Shown: one piece after another, positions 16,618 to 25,561 of the stretch
Position numbering within the stretch: position 1 is the first letter of the stretch
Layout of the letters: each line of letters opens with the position of its first letter
NCBI RefSeq assembly: GCF_013410875.1
Contig: NZ_JACCCU010000003.1
Coordinates: 310,001-374,000 of the forward strand
Direction: 5' to 3'
DNA: 64,000 nucleotides
Origin: Tunturiibacter empetritectus
GTDB taxonomy: Bacteria > Acidobacteriota > Terriglobia > Terriglobales > Acidobacteriaceae
The notes under the pieces: generated by a model
Seen by the model: the letters and a program-made list of their open reading frames with translations, nothing else
Database searches by the model: none
Told to the model about the DNA's origin: nothing
Translations under genes and position numbers: made by a program

Positions 16618-18423
16618 TTGGCAGAGTTTAAAAACCCAAATCAACAGGGCGGCGGCGACAATAAATCGCTCCTGGTCATGATGGCCGTTTTGGTCACCGT
16701 CTTCTTTGGCCTGCAGTACTTTCGCGCGAAGAATAACCCGCAGACGAGTTCGCCTAACGCTGGGCAGAGCGCTGCAGCGATTGCCGGCGCTCAGACGCCA
16801 GGGCAGGCTCCGGCTGCTGTGGTTGCGACGAGTTCACCTTCGGCTGCGGCTGCTCCTGCGAGCTCGGCGGCTACGGTGCAGGCTCCTGCTGAGGCGACAA
16901 CGACGGTCGAGAATGAACTCTACAGCATTACGTTCACCAATCGCGGCGGACAGGTTTCGAGCTGGATTCTGAAGAAGTACAAAGACTCGGACGGCAAGCC
17001 ACTGAACCTGGTTCATACGCAGGCGGCGCAGCAGTTCGGCTATCCGCTGTCGCTGTACACCTATGATGCGGCGTTGACGGCGAATTTGAGCAAGGTGCTG
17101 TATGTGCCGTCGGCTACGGGGCCGCTTGCTGCTCCGGCGAGCCTGACGTTTAAATATTCCGATGGCGCAACGACGGTGCGTAAGACGTTCTCCTTCGACG
17201 AGACGTATGTTCTGCACGCTGATGTCGAGGTGACGCGGGGTGGCGTTCCGGTTCGCGCACTGCTGAATTGGCCGGGGGGCTTTGGGGATCAGGATAATGC
17301 ATCGGCGTATGCGGGTGCGCAGCTGGATTACGCACAACATGCCAAGGAGCAACACCTGGCGCCGAAGAAGGTCTCGGGGGGCGACACGCTGAATGGGCCG
17401 CTTGACTGGGCGGGCACCAGCGATACTTACTTTGCTGCGATCTTCCTGCCGGATTCGCCGGACACCGCGACGGTGGCGATGCTGCATAACCAGCTGGATG
17501 TGGCGAAGACGATCCGGCGCACTGGTCTTGGGGCTGGCGCGCCTGCGAAGGGAGCGATTGAGGTGCCGGTTCTGGGCGCGGCACTGGGCGATACCAGCGG
17601 CCACACGCAGACCCGCGTTTATGTTGGCCCCAAGGCGGTGAATATTCTGCGCGGCATTCATGCTACCGGCGATACGATTTCGCTTGAGCCGCTGCTGGAC
17701 TTTGGGTTCTTCGGGCCGATAGGGAAGTATCTGTTCCTCTCGCTGCAGTTTATCCACGCTCACATTACGTCAAACTGGGGCTGGGCGATTGTTCTTCTGA
17801 CGGTGCTGATCAATCTGCTGATTCTTCCGCTGCGCGTGAAGACAATGCAGAGCGGGCTGAAGATGCAGCGCATTCAACCGCAGATGGATGCCATCAAGGA
17901 GCGCTACAAGAAGTACAAGGCGACCGATCCGAAGCGCAACGAGATGAACGTCGAGATCATGAAGCTGCAGAAGGATAACGGCGTCAACATGTTTGGCGGC
18001 TGCATTCCTACGCTGATCCAGATGCCTCTGCTGTTCGCATTCTTCAGCATGCTGCCCAAGGTGGTTGAGCTACGCCAGGCGCACTGGTTCTGGCTGCCGG
18101 ATCTCTCGAGCGCCGACCCGTATCACATTCTGCCGATCGTGATGATCGTGAGCCAGTTCCTGGTGCAGTTTTATACGCCGTCTCCCGGGGTCGATCCCCA
18201 GCAGCAGAAGATGATGGCGTTCATGATGCCGGCGGTCTCCGGTTATATGACCTGGAACTATGCCTCGGGCCTGGCTCTCTACTGGACCATCGGCAACCTG
18301 ATCAGCATCGTGCAGCAGTCGGTGATGAACCGCACCAGCCTTGGGCGCGAGATGCGGGAGATCGCAGCCAAACGGGCTCGCCGCAAGGCAGGAGCGCCTA
18401 CGACCATCTCGGGAAAACGATAG
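16618..18423 (+). CDS. yidC: Membrane protein insertase YidC
   Basis: Inserts and folds inner-membrane proteins, alone or with SecYEG. Start placed at TTG 16618 (AEFKNPNQQ), with AGGAAG a few nt upstream; a longer frame overlaps yidD and is not YidC-like. Features of the 601-aa product: first TM helix (LLVMMAVLVTVFFGLQYF), an Ala/Pro/Ser-rich linker, a large periplasmic beta domain (about 90-370), then the conserved insertase core with FLSLQFIHAHITSNWGWAIV, MKMQRIQPQMDAIKERYKK, NMFGGCIPTLIQMPLLFAFF and the last TM segments. Ends basic (AAKRARRKAG). Confidence 0.95.
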   Translation: MAEFKNPNQQGGGDNKSLLVMMAVLVTVFFGLQYFRAKNNPQTSSPNAGQSAAAIAGAQTPGQAPAAVVATSSPSAAAAPASSAATVQAPAEATTTVENELYSITFTNRGGQVSSWILKKYKDSDGKPLNLVHTQAAQQFGYPLSLYTYDAALTANLSKVLYVPSATGPLAAPASLTFKYSDGATTVRKTFSFDETYVLHADVEVTRGGVPVRALLNWPGGFGDQDNASAYAGAQLDYAQHAKEQHLAPKKVSGGDTLNGPLDWAGTSDTYFAAIFLPDSPDTATVAMLHNQLDVAKTIRRTGLGAGAPAKGAIEVPVLGAALGDTSGHTQTRVYVGPKAVNILRGIHATGDTISLEPLLDFGFFGPIGKYLFLSLQFIHAHITSNWGWAIVLLTVLINLLILPLRVKTMQSGLKMQRIQPQMDAIKERYKKYKATDPKRNEMNVEIMKLQKDNGVNMFGGCIPTLIQMPLLFAFFSMLPKVVELRQAHWFWLPDLSSADPYHILPIVMIVSQFLVQFYTPSPGVDPQQQKMMAFMMPAVSGYMTWNYASGLALYWTIGNLISIVQQSVMNRTSLGREMREIAAKRARRKAGAPTTISGKR

Positions 18424-18489
18424 AGCAACGTTGCCGAGCTGGGAGCGATTCGAGCCGTATACTAGTTTGAGAAAATCATATAAAAAGGG

Positions 18490-19146
18490 ATGAAACTTCA
18501 CGCCCTCGAAATTGGTCTTATAGAGATGACGACCCCCCTGATGGATCAGGGCCGTGCAGTGAAGAAGATCGCGGACTTCCTGGAAGTTTTGAAAGAGACT
18601 GGAAGTCTCGACTTGCAATCTCACATTCTTGCCTGCAACGGCCACGTGCAACCCAACGCTGACGCTTCTGCCGACGTGAACTCCCCTGGCTTAAACGGCG
18701 CCTCTACCCCCGACTCGTCGCCTGTGATCTGCGTCGAGTTTACCGGCACAGATACTCCCCTTCTCCTTGCCCGCAATGGCGAACTCCTTCACGCCATCGA
18801 GCATCTTGCCGCCAAAATCCTCCGGTTGGAACCTGAAGAGCACGATCTGATCTTCTTCGATGCCGAAGGCTTCAAAGCAAATCGCGACCGAGAGCTTCAG
18901 CACTCTGCCGAGACGGCCATCGAACAGGTTCGCGACACGGGCAGGCCGTACTCTTTTCCTCCTATGACCTCGCGCGAGCGCCGCCTGCTTCACCTTGCCC
19001 TGGCAAAGTCCGGCCTGCCGACGGCCTCTTCGGGCGAAGGCCCCAGGCGTTTTGTGGTTCTCTATCCTGAGGGCCCGGCAGCGGCGCAACCGGTGCCGAC
19101 CGCCGATCGAACGCGCGCTATTCGCAACAGCTTCCGCCGGCGCTGA
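18490..19146 (+). CDS. jag: Jag/KhpB-like RNA-binding protein (KH and R3H domains)
   Basis: Single-stranded nucleic-acid-binding partner of the YidC cluster. 218 aa. KH-type region: LLLARNGELLHAIEHLAAKILRL (about 90-115). R3H domain: PMTSRERRLLHLALAKSGLPTASSGEGPRRFVVL with R-x3-H. The Jag-N domain usually present before the KH is missing or highly diverged; instead there is a helix (GRAVKKIADFLEVLKETGSL) and a Pro/Ser linker. The start is unsure: ATG 18490 has AAAAAGGG too close, and ATG 18526 is an alternative. It begins 66 nt after yidC. Confidence 0.85.
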   Translation: MKLHALEIGLIEMTTPLMDQGRAVKKIADFLEVLKETGSLDLQSHILACNGHVQPNADASADVNSPGLNGASTPDSSPVICVEFTGTDTPLLLARNGELLHAIEHLAAKILRLEPEEHDLIFFDAEGFKANRDRELQHSAETAIEQVRDTGRPYSFPPMTSRERRLLHLALAKSGLPTASSGEGPRRFVVLYPEGPAAAQPVPTADRTRAIRNSFRRR

Positions 19147-19213
19147 TGTGTTCGTAGTAGAGCATTCTGGATTATTGGAGTGCGAGTGATGGAGCGGCTA
19201 ATCCTGCATGCGG

Positions 19214-19777
19214 CTAACTCTGCGTGCGAGCCAGGAGAGTGGTTGCTTCCCATCTCTTCTTCGCCGAGATTCCTTCGGGAGCTATCGAGATGGTCACCGA
19301 TTGACCATCCAGATAGCGGTGCCAGTCGTTGGACTCTGCCACCTGCTTGATGATCACATTCCGCTTCGCCAGAAACGCGACAAGATGACGCTTTACCACC
19401 ATCTTCGTCGCGAGCCGTCCCAGCGCGCCCCAGGGAGCAGTGAATCGAATCTCGTCGCGCAGCCGAGTGCCATCATCCATCGCCGCGAAGTGGTGTTCAT
19501 GCTCGAAGTGCGAGAAGACTCCCGAGACCATGACATCGCGAAAGTACGAGTAGGGGCGCAGCACGTCGATACGGCTCTTGTGCCGCAGCTTCACTCCGAG
19601 ATGACGGCCGCAAAAGGTCACCGTCTCGCCCTCGCTGATCAGGCCGGTCGTGATCCCCTCTACCGCTTGCTCCTGGGACGAATGCGCCGAAGCAAGATGA
19701 AGATCAACACTGAGGCAAAGCAGAAAGCATCGTTCTACAGGTGCGTCAATCCAGGTTTCTAGTTGAATCGTATCCAT
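19214..19777 (-). CDS. SRPBCC (polyketide cyclase/START-like) protein, paralogue 1
   Basis: 187-aa helix-grip fold protein. Begins QLETWIDAPVERCFLLCLSVDLH, matching the family opening (x-x-T-x-I-x-A-P-x-E-x-C-F), then VSGVFSHFEHEHHFAAMDDGTRLRDEIRFTAPWGALGRLATKMVVKRHLVAFLAKRN. Such proteins bind hydrophobic ligands in a deep cavity, and some act as cyclases or dehydrases. A close relative lies at 20835-21329, with a quinone-oxidoreductase-like gene between, all on the same strand. ATG 19777 has only a G-rich leader. Ligand unknown. Confidence 0.85.
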   Translation of the reverse strand: MDTIQLETWIDAPVERCFLLCLSVDLHLASAHSSQEQAVEGITTGLISEGETVTFCGRHLGVKLRHKSRIDVLRPYSYFRDVMVSGVFSHFEHEHHFAAMDDGTRLRDEIRFTAPWGALGRLATKMVVKRHLVAFLAKRNVIIKQVAESNDWHRYLDGQSVTISIAPEGISAKKRWEATTLLARTQS

Positions 19778-19827
19778 GGGGCCCCGGTCACCGTTTACTC
19801 TTGAGTACTTAGCGTAACAGGAACAGA

Positions 19828-20736
19828 TTACGCCAGTAATAGTATCTTTCCTATTCCACCTTTTGCTGATGCTGCCTGCGCGTCGCCGGCCTCGGAGAGC
19901 GGTACCATCCTGTCGATCGGAACGGCAAACCGCCCCGCAACCAACTCTTCGGCCATTGTTATCAGTACTTTAGGGTCTGGCTCGGAACGAATTATCTCCA
20001 CCTTGACGGTGGGATGCAGCTTTGCGTCCGAGGGAGGCCCGAGTACCGAGGCGAAGACCCCTCCCTGCTTTACTTTTGCCAAGAGCTGGTTGGCTGTCTC
20101 CCCTCCAACGATGTCCGCAACCGCGTCGATGAATCCGAGCTTCTTCATCGCTGCCGGGTCGTCAAGCGCGATCACGTGGTCAGCTTTCAGGGTCTCCGCC
20201 TCTTTCAGTTGGGACTTCCTTACGCCTGCGAACACAACTGCCCCGGCCTTCTTTGCGGCCCACACCGCAGATCGGCCGACACTACCCACTGCACCCGCGA
20301 CCAGCACTGTCTGCCCGGAGTGGATCTTGGTCCCTCGTGTGATCAGTTGCTCTCCGGTGAGGGTCACCAGAGGCAAAGCCGCAGCGTGCACAAGATCAAG
20401 CTTCTCTGGAACGAGTGCAAGGTCAGTCGCCTTTACTACGACGAGCTCGGCGTATGTTTTTGTCGCAAACGCCATCACCTTATCGCCCGCCGCAAAACCG
20501 CTTACTCCTTCGCCTGTCTCACGAACGATCCCCGACAGATCTCTCCCGATGATGGCGGGAAGTTCGAGCGGAAAATGCTCCTTCGCCTCTCCGCTTCTCA
20601 TCTTGTAATCAATTGGATTGACGCTGGTCGCTGCGAGCCGAACTAAAACCTCACCTTTGCCGGCGACCGGATCGGGAACTACCTCATATTTCAACTTATC
20701 CGGTCCACCATACTCATGCAGGACGACAGCCCTCAT
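19828..20736 (-). CDS. NADP-dependent quinone oxidoreductase-like MDR protein
   Basis: Medium-chain dehydrogenase/reductase without the catalytic zinc site. 302 aa: GroES-like N-terminal domain with SVNPIDYKMRSG (about 38-49) and GRDLSGIVRETGEGVSGFAAGDKV; nucleotide fold VLVAGAVGSVGRSAVWAAKKAGA with the GxxGxxG motif. This is the NADPH:quinone reductase/zeta-crystallin branch. GAGGTG lies 5 nt before ATG 20736. Flanked on both sides by SRPBCC proteins on the same strand, suggesting a small redox-plus-ligand-binding operon. Confidence 0.9.
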   Translation of the reverse strand: MRAVVLHEYGGPDKLKYEVVPDPVAGKGEVLVRLAATSVNPIDYKMRSGEAKEHFPLELPAIIGRDLSGIVRETGEGVSGFAAGDKVMAFATKTYAELVVVKATDLALVPEKLDLVHAAALPLVTLTGEQLITRGTKIHSGQTVLVAGAVGSVGRSAVWAAKKAGAVVFAGVRKSQLKEAETLKADHVIALDDPAAMKKLGFIDAVADIVGGETANQLLAKVKQGGVFASVLGPPSDAKLHPTVKVEIIRSEPDPKVLITMAEELVAGRFAVPIDRMVPLSEAGDAQAASAKGGIGKILLLA

Positions 20737-20834
20737 TGAAACACCTCAAAACAGTGTGATGCACATATCGGCATACCTGTTCCTGAGGAGGTTAACCCGA
20801 TGCAGCTTAGGTTTGTTGCGCCTAAGGACGCAGG

Positions 20835-21329
20835 TTAGGACGCGGCACTAGTGCGTTCGATCTCTTCCGGTAGATACTTTCGCCACTCCTGGCTCTCGGC
20901 GATCTTTTTCAGCAGCTTCATCCTGCGGCGTAGAACGCGGGAGATGTAAGGCACAAGGATCGCGCGGGCCACCAATCGTCCTACCCAGGAGAGCGGGAGA
21001 GTGAAGCGGATCTTGTCGTTCAGCACGGTCCGTCCATCGATGTAGAAGAGGTGATGGTCGTGCTGGAATCGTTTGAAGCGGCCACGTCCCATGGTGTCCT
21101 GAAAGAAGACGGGCTGTTCGTACCGGGTGATGAGGGTCTCGTGCATCTGGGGAAAGCCGAACTTCCAACCTGCCCACAGAAGTTTGTCTCCAGGACCAAT
21201 CATTCCCTGGGTCTTTCCTTCGATCGGCTTCATTCCCAGCGTCTTTGACACCAACTCAATGTTGGTCGAAAGCAGAAAACATCTCTCGATCGGAGCATTG
21301 ATATGAACACTGTCGCTAATCGTAAACAT
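20835..21329 (-). CDS. SRPBCC (polyketide cyclase/START-like) protein, paralogue 2
   Basis: 164 aa, same fold and order of motifs as the protein at 19.2 kb: VHINAPIERCFLLSTNIELV, FKRFQHDHHLFYIDGRTVLNDKIRFTLPLSWVGRLVARAILVPYISRVLRRRMKLLKKIAE. The two share the INAP/IDAP-xERCFLL start, the HDHH/HEHH pair and the RFT-P-x3-GRL block. AGGGGA 3 nt before ATG 21329 gives a tight ribosome site. Role unknown; the histidine-rich loop could line the pocket. Confidence 0.88.
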   Translation of the reverse strand: MFTISDSVHINAPIERCFLLSTNIELVSKTLGMKPIEGKTQGMIGPGDKLLWAGWKFGFPQMHETLITRYEQPVFFQDTMGRGRFKRFQHDHHLFYIDGRTVLNDKIRFTLPLSWVGRLVARAILVPYISRVLRRRMKLLKKIAESQEWRKYLPEEIERTSAAS

Positions 21330-21480
21330 CGGTCCCCTGTTGATTGTACTTCTGTTCCGCTTGCAGACTCAATCTAAACCTTTGTCAGTCAACAGATCCG
21401 CAGCCAACCGTACTCTCGTTCTGTGGATGCCTTGTCGTTTGATCAACTGCGATGGAGTTCTCAGGAACAAGTTCTCATCA

Positions 21481-21834
21481 TCATGCGAATCCGCGTTCTG
21501 CTTCGGCTTTCTGATGGCAACTATGGCAAACCAGCTGAGTGTTTCTTGCAGTATACCCATCGATGGCACGAAAGCGGTCAAGTTCTGCGCCGCGGTTGGG
21601 GAGCGCTGTGTGGCAGAGGGCGCAGAGGCCAAGCTGACTCTTTCGCTTCGCCTCTTTCAACCTGCGACGCTGCGTCGGTGTTCCACGCTCGTCAAACTCC
21701 AACCGCTTGAGGATGTATCGCCGCATCTGGAAGAGCCGTTCGCGATCCTCCCCGGCGACGGCGACGATCCGCTCGCGTAGCTGCTCGAGAATCGCAATCG
21801 CCGCTGCGCGGTCCTGATCGGAGAGCGATGCCAT
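21481..21834 (-). CDS. HNH-nuclease-like zinc-finger protein with altered catalytic motif (117 aa)
   Basis: Start at ATG 21834 chosen because AAGGAGG lies 8 nt upstream (a second ATG two codons earlier is too close to it). The N-terminal half is helical (IAILEQLRERIVAVAGEDRERLFQMRRYILKRL). The C-terminal half has CALCHTALPNRGAELDRFRAIDGYTARNTQLVCHSCHQKAE: two CxxC pairs and the N of HNH, but the catalytic DH is DR here. So the zinc-bound fold is kept while the nuclease residue is lost, pointing to a DNA- or protein-binding role. Palindromic element B starts just upstream, between this gene and thrS. Confidence 0.7.
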   Translation of the reverse strand: MASLSDQDRAAAIAILEQLRERIVAVAGEDRERLFQMRRYILKRLEFDERGTPTQRRRLKEAKRKSQLGLCALCHTALPNRGAELDRFRAIDGYTARNTQLVCHSCHQKAEAERGFA

Positions 21835-21856
21835 CTCCATCTCCTCCTTAGAAACT

Positions 21857-22034
21857 GTCCTGCCGGACGGCCCCACTGCGCGTGGGGCGGGCGTTCACAC
21901 GCCTTTTTAAAGCTTCGCGTGGTCCTCCCGTTGGTCGGAATCATTCTCTCTCGCGACCAACGGGAGCGCCAACCGAAGGGGTATGCATGTCACGAAGTGA
22001 CAGCGCTCCGCGCAGGAGGCCCGTCCAGCAGGAC
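21857..22034 (-). repeat. Palindromic intergenic element, full copy B
   Basis: 178 bp, opposite orientation to copies A and C. Ends: GTCCTGCCGGACGG facing CCGTCCAGCAGGAC; including flanking GAAACT/AGTTTC the inverted repeat reaches about 20 bp with one mismatch. Hairpins CCCAC-tgcgc-GTGGG and CTCC-gcgca-GGAG are present. The core GTCACGAAGTGAC is intact on the right but degraded on the left (GCGTTCACACGCCTTTTTAAAGC). Lies between the HNH-like gene and thrS, 6 nt after the thrS stop. Confidence 0.85.
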
Positions 22035-22040
22035 AGTTTC

Positions 22041-24059
22041 TTACAGCGTAACCGTTTTGGAAGCGACTAACTCTTTGGCTCGTTCGATAAAGTCGGCGAG
22101 CGCGACGCTGCCCTCATCGCCCTTTCCGCGTGTCCTTACACTGACGGCTTCGGTGGCTGCTTCCTTGTCGCCCATCACCAGGACAAACGGCACCTTCTGG
22201 AGGGTGAACTCGCGGATCTTCGCGTTCATCTTTTCGTTACGCTGGTCGAGTTCGACGCGCAGGCCGGCTGCCTCGAGCTTTGCCTTGACGGCGACGGCGT
22301 AGTCCACGTGTTTCTCGGAGATGGGTACGATGCCGACCTGCACCGGCGCGAGCCACATTGGAAAGGCGCCAGCGTAGTGCTCGATCAGCACACCGAAGAA
22401 GCGCTCTACAGAACCGAAGAGTGCACGATGCACCATCACGGGCTGATGCAGCTCACCGTCTTCGCCCTTGTACTCGAGCTCGAAACGGGCGGGAAGGTTG
22501 AAGTCGAACTGCACTGTCGACAACTGCCAGAGCCGTCCCAGAACGTCCACGAGCTTGATATCGATCTTCGGGCCGTAGAACGCGCCCTCTCCGGGAATGG
22601 CCTTAAACGCTATGCCGCGTTTGGTGAGTACATTCTTAAGGGCGGACTCGGCCTTCTCCCAGTCGCTCGGGTTGCCGACGAACTCTCCTGATTTCTTTGG
22701 ATCGTGCAGCGAGAGCTCGACTCGGTACTCGTTAAACCCAAAAGTCTTCAGCACAGCTTCGGCGAAGTCGAGACAGCCTTCGATCTCGCTGACAACCTGC
22801 TCCGGCATACAGAAGATGTGCGCATCATCCTGCGTGAAGCCGCGCACGCGCAGCAGTCCATGCATGGTGCCCGATCGCTCGTAACGGTAGACGTTGCCGA
22901 GCTCCGCGTAGCGCACGGGCAGATCGCGATAACTTTTAGGCGAGTTCTTGTAGATCAGAATGTGGCCGGGGCAGTTCATCGGCTTCAACCGGTACTCCGC
23001 GTCGTCAAGCTCCATCGGCGGATACATATTCTGCGAGTAAAAACCCTCGTGGCCGGAGATCTTCCAGAGCTCGCGCCGCATGATGTGGGGCGTGTAGACC
23101 ATATCGTAACCGCGGCGGATACATTCTTCGCGCATCCAGTCTTCCATGGTTTTGCGAATCAGTCCGCCCTTCGCATGCCAGAAGATCAACCCCGATCCTG
23201 CGACCTCCTGGATGGAGAACAGGTCGAGCTGTTTGCCCAGCACGCGGTGATCGCGAGCTTTGATCTCCTCCAGCCGCTTGAAGTGCGCGTCGAGATCCTT
23301 CGTGTTGAAGAACGCAGTGCCGTAGATGCGCTGCAGCTGCTGATTCTTCTCATCGCCCAGCCAGTAAGCTCCGGCGACCGAGGTCACCTTGAACGCCTTA
23401 ACGCGCCCGGTGGAGGGAACGTGCGGGCCGCGGCAGAAGTCGACAAATTTGCCGTTGCGATAGAGCGAGATCTCGTCGCCCGGCTGCGTAAATTTTTCGA
23501 TGAAGTGAACCTTCATGAACTCGCCCTGCTCGGCGTAGTCCTTCAATCCCATCTCGCGCGACTCTTCTTCACGCAGGAACTTCTCATCTCGCGCGACCAC
23601 CTCGGCCATGCGGGTTTCGATCGCGGCGAGGTCCTCATCGCTGAACGGCGTCTCCCGGTAGACGTCATAGAAGAAGCCGGAGTCGGTCGCGGGTCCATGC
23701 CCGAGCTTGGTCTCGGGGAAGAGTTCGAGGATCGCCGTCGCCATGACGTGGGCGGCGGAGTGACGCACCACCTTGAGTGCGGCCTCGTCGTTCTCCTTCA
23801 GCAGCTCCAGAGCAACATCTTCTGTGAGCGGGGCGGCGAGGTCAACCAGGCGCTCGCCGCTCTCGGCACCGCCATACATCGCTGCCTCTGAGGTCTCATC
23901 CTCCTCCGCGGCTCCCGTAGTTACCGGCGTCAGCGGACGAATCCGCGCCACCACCACCGCTGCAGCCAGCCGCGGCGAGATGCTCATCGCCACGTCATAC
24001 GCTGTCGTACCACGCGAAACCTCGCGCACTGAACCGTCTGGAAGCTGAATCCTGATCAT
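22041..24059 (-). CDS. thrS: Threonine--tRNA ligase
   Basis: Charges tRNA-Thr. 672 aa from ATG 24059 (MIRIQLPDGSVREV, start of the TGS domain); an upstream TTG frame adds 13 non-conserved residues. Order: TGS domain; a longer than usual acidic linker (GAAEEDETSEAAMYGGAESGE); editing domain with HSAAHVMATAILELFP and ATDSGFFYDV; class II catalytic core with motif 2 RYERSGTMHGLLRVRGFTQDDAHIF and zinc ligands in MNCPGH; and an anticodon-binding C-terminus (VGIVPISEKHVDYA). Palindromic element B follows the stop codon. No T-box-like leader is apparent upstream. Confidence 0.96.
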   Translation of the reverse strand: MIRIQLPDGSVREVSRGTTAYDVAMSISPRLAAAVVVARIRPLTPVTTGAAEEDETSEAAMYGGAESGERLVDLAAPLTEDVALELLKENDEAALKVVRHSAAHVMATAILELFPETKLGHGPATDSGFFYDVYRETPFSDEDLAAIETRMAEVVARDEKFLREEESREMGLKDYAEQGEFMKVHFIEKFTQPGDEISLYRNGKFVDFCRGPHVPSTGRVKAFKVTSVAGAYWLGDEKNQQLQRIYGTAFFNTKDLDAHFKRLEEIKARDHRVLGKQLDLFSIQEVAGSGLIFWHAKGGLIRKTMEDWMREECIRRGYDMVYTPHIMRRELWKISGHEGFYSQNMYPPMELDDAEYRLKPMNCPGHILIYKNSPKSYRDLPVRYAELGNVYRYERSGTMHGLLRVRGFTQDDAHIFCMPEQVVSEIEGCLDFAEAVLKTFGFNEYRVELSLHDPKKSGEFVGNPSDWEKAESALKNVLTKRGIAFKAIPGEGAFYGPKIDIKLVDVLGRLWQLSTVQFDFNLPARFELEYKGEDGELHQPVMVHRALFGSVERFFGVLIEHYAGAFPMWLAPVQVGIVPISEKHVDYAVAVKAKLEAAGLRVELDQRNEKMNAKIREFTLQKVPFVLVMGDKEAATEAVSVRTRGKGDEGSVALADFIERAKELVASKTVTL

Positions 24060-24287
24060 CTGCTCGTTCACATCTTCAAGAATAGATGGTTGCCGCAAAG
24101 CGCGTCGAGGCGGGGACTGCGGAGCCGGTCGGAAGACAGTCGCTGGGAGGTGGATAACTACGACGTTACTACTGGCTCATAACGCTTACACCAGCGTGGT
24201 ATAGCCGTGCTCCAATGGCCCGGCTACGGTAAGAATGTTCGAAGTGTCCAGAGATTCGGGTGAACTGCCCACAGGACGACAACAAAC

Positions 24288-24617
24288 ATGCAGGTTTTAC
24301 TTAGAAGGTCTGAGTTCCGGCAGGACATTCACTGTTCGGTTTGCGGTCAGGGCTTCCGGCTCTACTGGGAGTCGAGCTCCCCTTCCGAACGCACCACCAC
24401 ACGCTCCATCGTTCTCGGCGAGCTCCGCGACCATCACTCTCCAGAACAGGGTGGGGACAAGACTGCCGCAGCCCATCCTTTCGACCTGTTCCGGCTCCCT
24501 GGCTGGAGCGGTTCGCCGCGCTTCACCCGGACTGCGATGTTGGCAGGGCCGGCCCGCATCCCCAGCGATATCTCCAAAGTGGTCATGATCTCCAGGCGGG
24601 CGAATCGGGAGAGGTAG
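24288..24617 (+). CDS. Small cysteine-containing hypothetical protein (109 aa)
   Basis: Several frames are open here; this one is preferred because its translation looks protein-like: HCSVCGQGFRLYWESSSPSE holds one CxxC pair, followed by SIVLGELRDHH and HPFDLFRLPGWSGSPRF. The single CxxC with a nearby HH may bind zinc between subunits. ATG 24288 has GGAC about 10 nt upstream, a weak site. Divergent from thrS across a 228-bp gap that probably holds both promoters. Function unknown. Confidence 0.45.
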   Translation: MQVLLRRSEFRQDIHCSVCGQGFRLYWESSSPSERTTTRSIVLGELRDHHSPEQGGDKTAAAHPFDLFRLPGWSGSPRFTRTAMLAGPARIPSDISKVVMISRRANRER

Positions 24618-24832
24618 TTCCCCGCCTCATTGGAACCATCCTCCAACGAGCTCGTTGTTCCTCGTAAATTGCCACGCTCCTGCGTCCGCCTCATCTTCCC
24701 CATATCGCTCTTCGGCAAGGCCAAGGCTCGTCTGCGCCTCATCCACAGGTAGATTCCGCGGCCTCAAGATAAATAGTTGAAGATCAGGCCAGCGCAACTC
24801 TTCGCCACTATGTTCAAGTAAGATGGCGAGCG

Positions 24833-25345
24833 ATGATCGCATCTACCCCTAGACAGACATCTCGCGCAGACTCGATTAGCGTGCTCCTCGGCCTGCTCTT
24901 CGTATGCTATGCCGTGGCCGCGCTGGGAGCCCTGGTGACCGCCCACGAAGTTCCTGCCTGGTACGCCACTCTCTCCAAACCGAATTTCAGTCCACCCAAT
25001 TGGATCTTTGCTCCAGTCTGGACGGTGCTCTATGGACTGATGGCCGTTGCGGCCTGGCTGGTCTGGCGAACACCCACCTCTGGAAGCAACTCCACCTCCC
25101 GTCGCTCCGGGCTGATACTGTTTGCCCTTCAGCTGCTGCTCAATTTTCTCTGGACACCTGTGTTCTTCCGCTTTCACCAGCTTTTGCCCGCGCTTGTGGT
25201 CATCCTTTGTCTCTGGGGCTTGATTCTGCTCACCGCTCTCCGCTTCTGGAAGGTTGACCGCCTCGCCGGAGGCCTTATGCTCCCCTATCTCGTTTGGGTG
25301 ACCTTCGCGACTGCCCTCAACTACGAGATCTACCGCCTGAATTGA
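24833..25345 (+). CDS. tspO: TspO/MBR family protein
   Basis: Five-helix inner-membrane protein binding porphyrins and other hydrophobic ligands; bacterial members regulate tetrapyrrole-linked stress responses. 170 aa with WYATLSKPNFSPPNWIFAPVW (SKPxFxPPxWxFxPVW), AWLVW, LLLNFLWTPVFF and PYLVWVTFATALNYEIYRLN, all diagnostic. Five hydrophobic segments are evident. ATG 24833 preceded by GGCGAG. hemB lies elsewhere in the window, not adjacent. Symbol by family. Confidence 0.93.
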   Translation: MIASTPRQTSRADSISVLLGLLFVCYAVAALGALVTAHEVPAWYATLSKPNFSPPNWIFAPVWTVLYGLMAVAAWLVWRTPTSGSNSTSRRSGLILFALQLLLNFLWTPVFFRFHQLLPALVVILCLWGLILLTALRFWKVDRLAGGLMLPYLVWVTFATALNYEIYRLN

Positions 25346-25426
25346 GCTCCAAAAGCCACAGAAATAAGGACCGCACCCCTGTGGGCAACGGTCCTGTTTG
25401 TGTTGAGACGGCTGTTAACTGTTTAG

Positions 25427-25561
25427 TTAAGCAATTTCGGCTATGCTCTCCATCGTGCGTTCCGCCGGAGCATGCTTCTGCAACCAGACATTCGCTCTCC
25501 AACGGCCAAAAAACGGTGCTACAGCGATCATTCCAAAAGCGATACCAAGTGCTAAGCGCAT
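25427..25561 (-). CDS. Small hypothetical membrane-leaning protein (44 aa)
   Basis: AAGGAG with 6-nt spacing precedes ATG 25561; the product starts MRLALGIAFGMIAVAPFFG, a short hydrophobic helix, followed by RWRANVWLQKHAP and an acidic tail ERTMESIAEIA, ending at TAA 25427. The good ribosome site and helix-plus-charged-tail plan favour a real small gene. It sits alone between tspO and folC. Confidence 0.55.
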   Translation of the reverse strand: MRLALGIAFGMIAVAPFFGRWRANVWLQKHAPAERTMESIAEIA

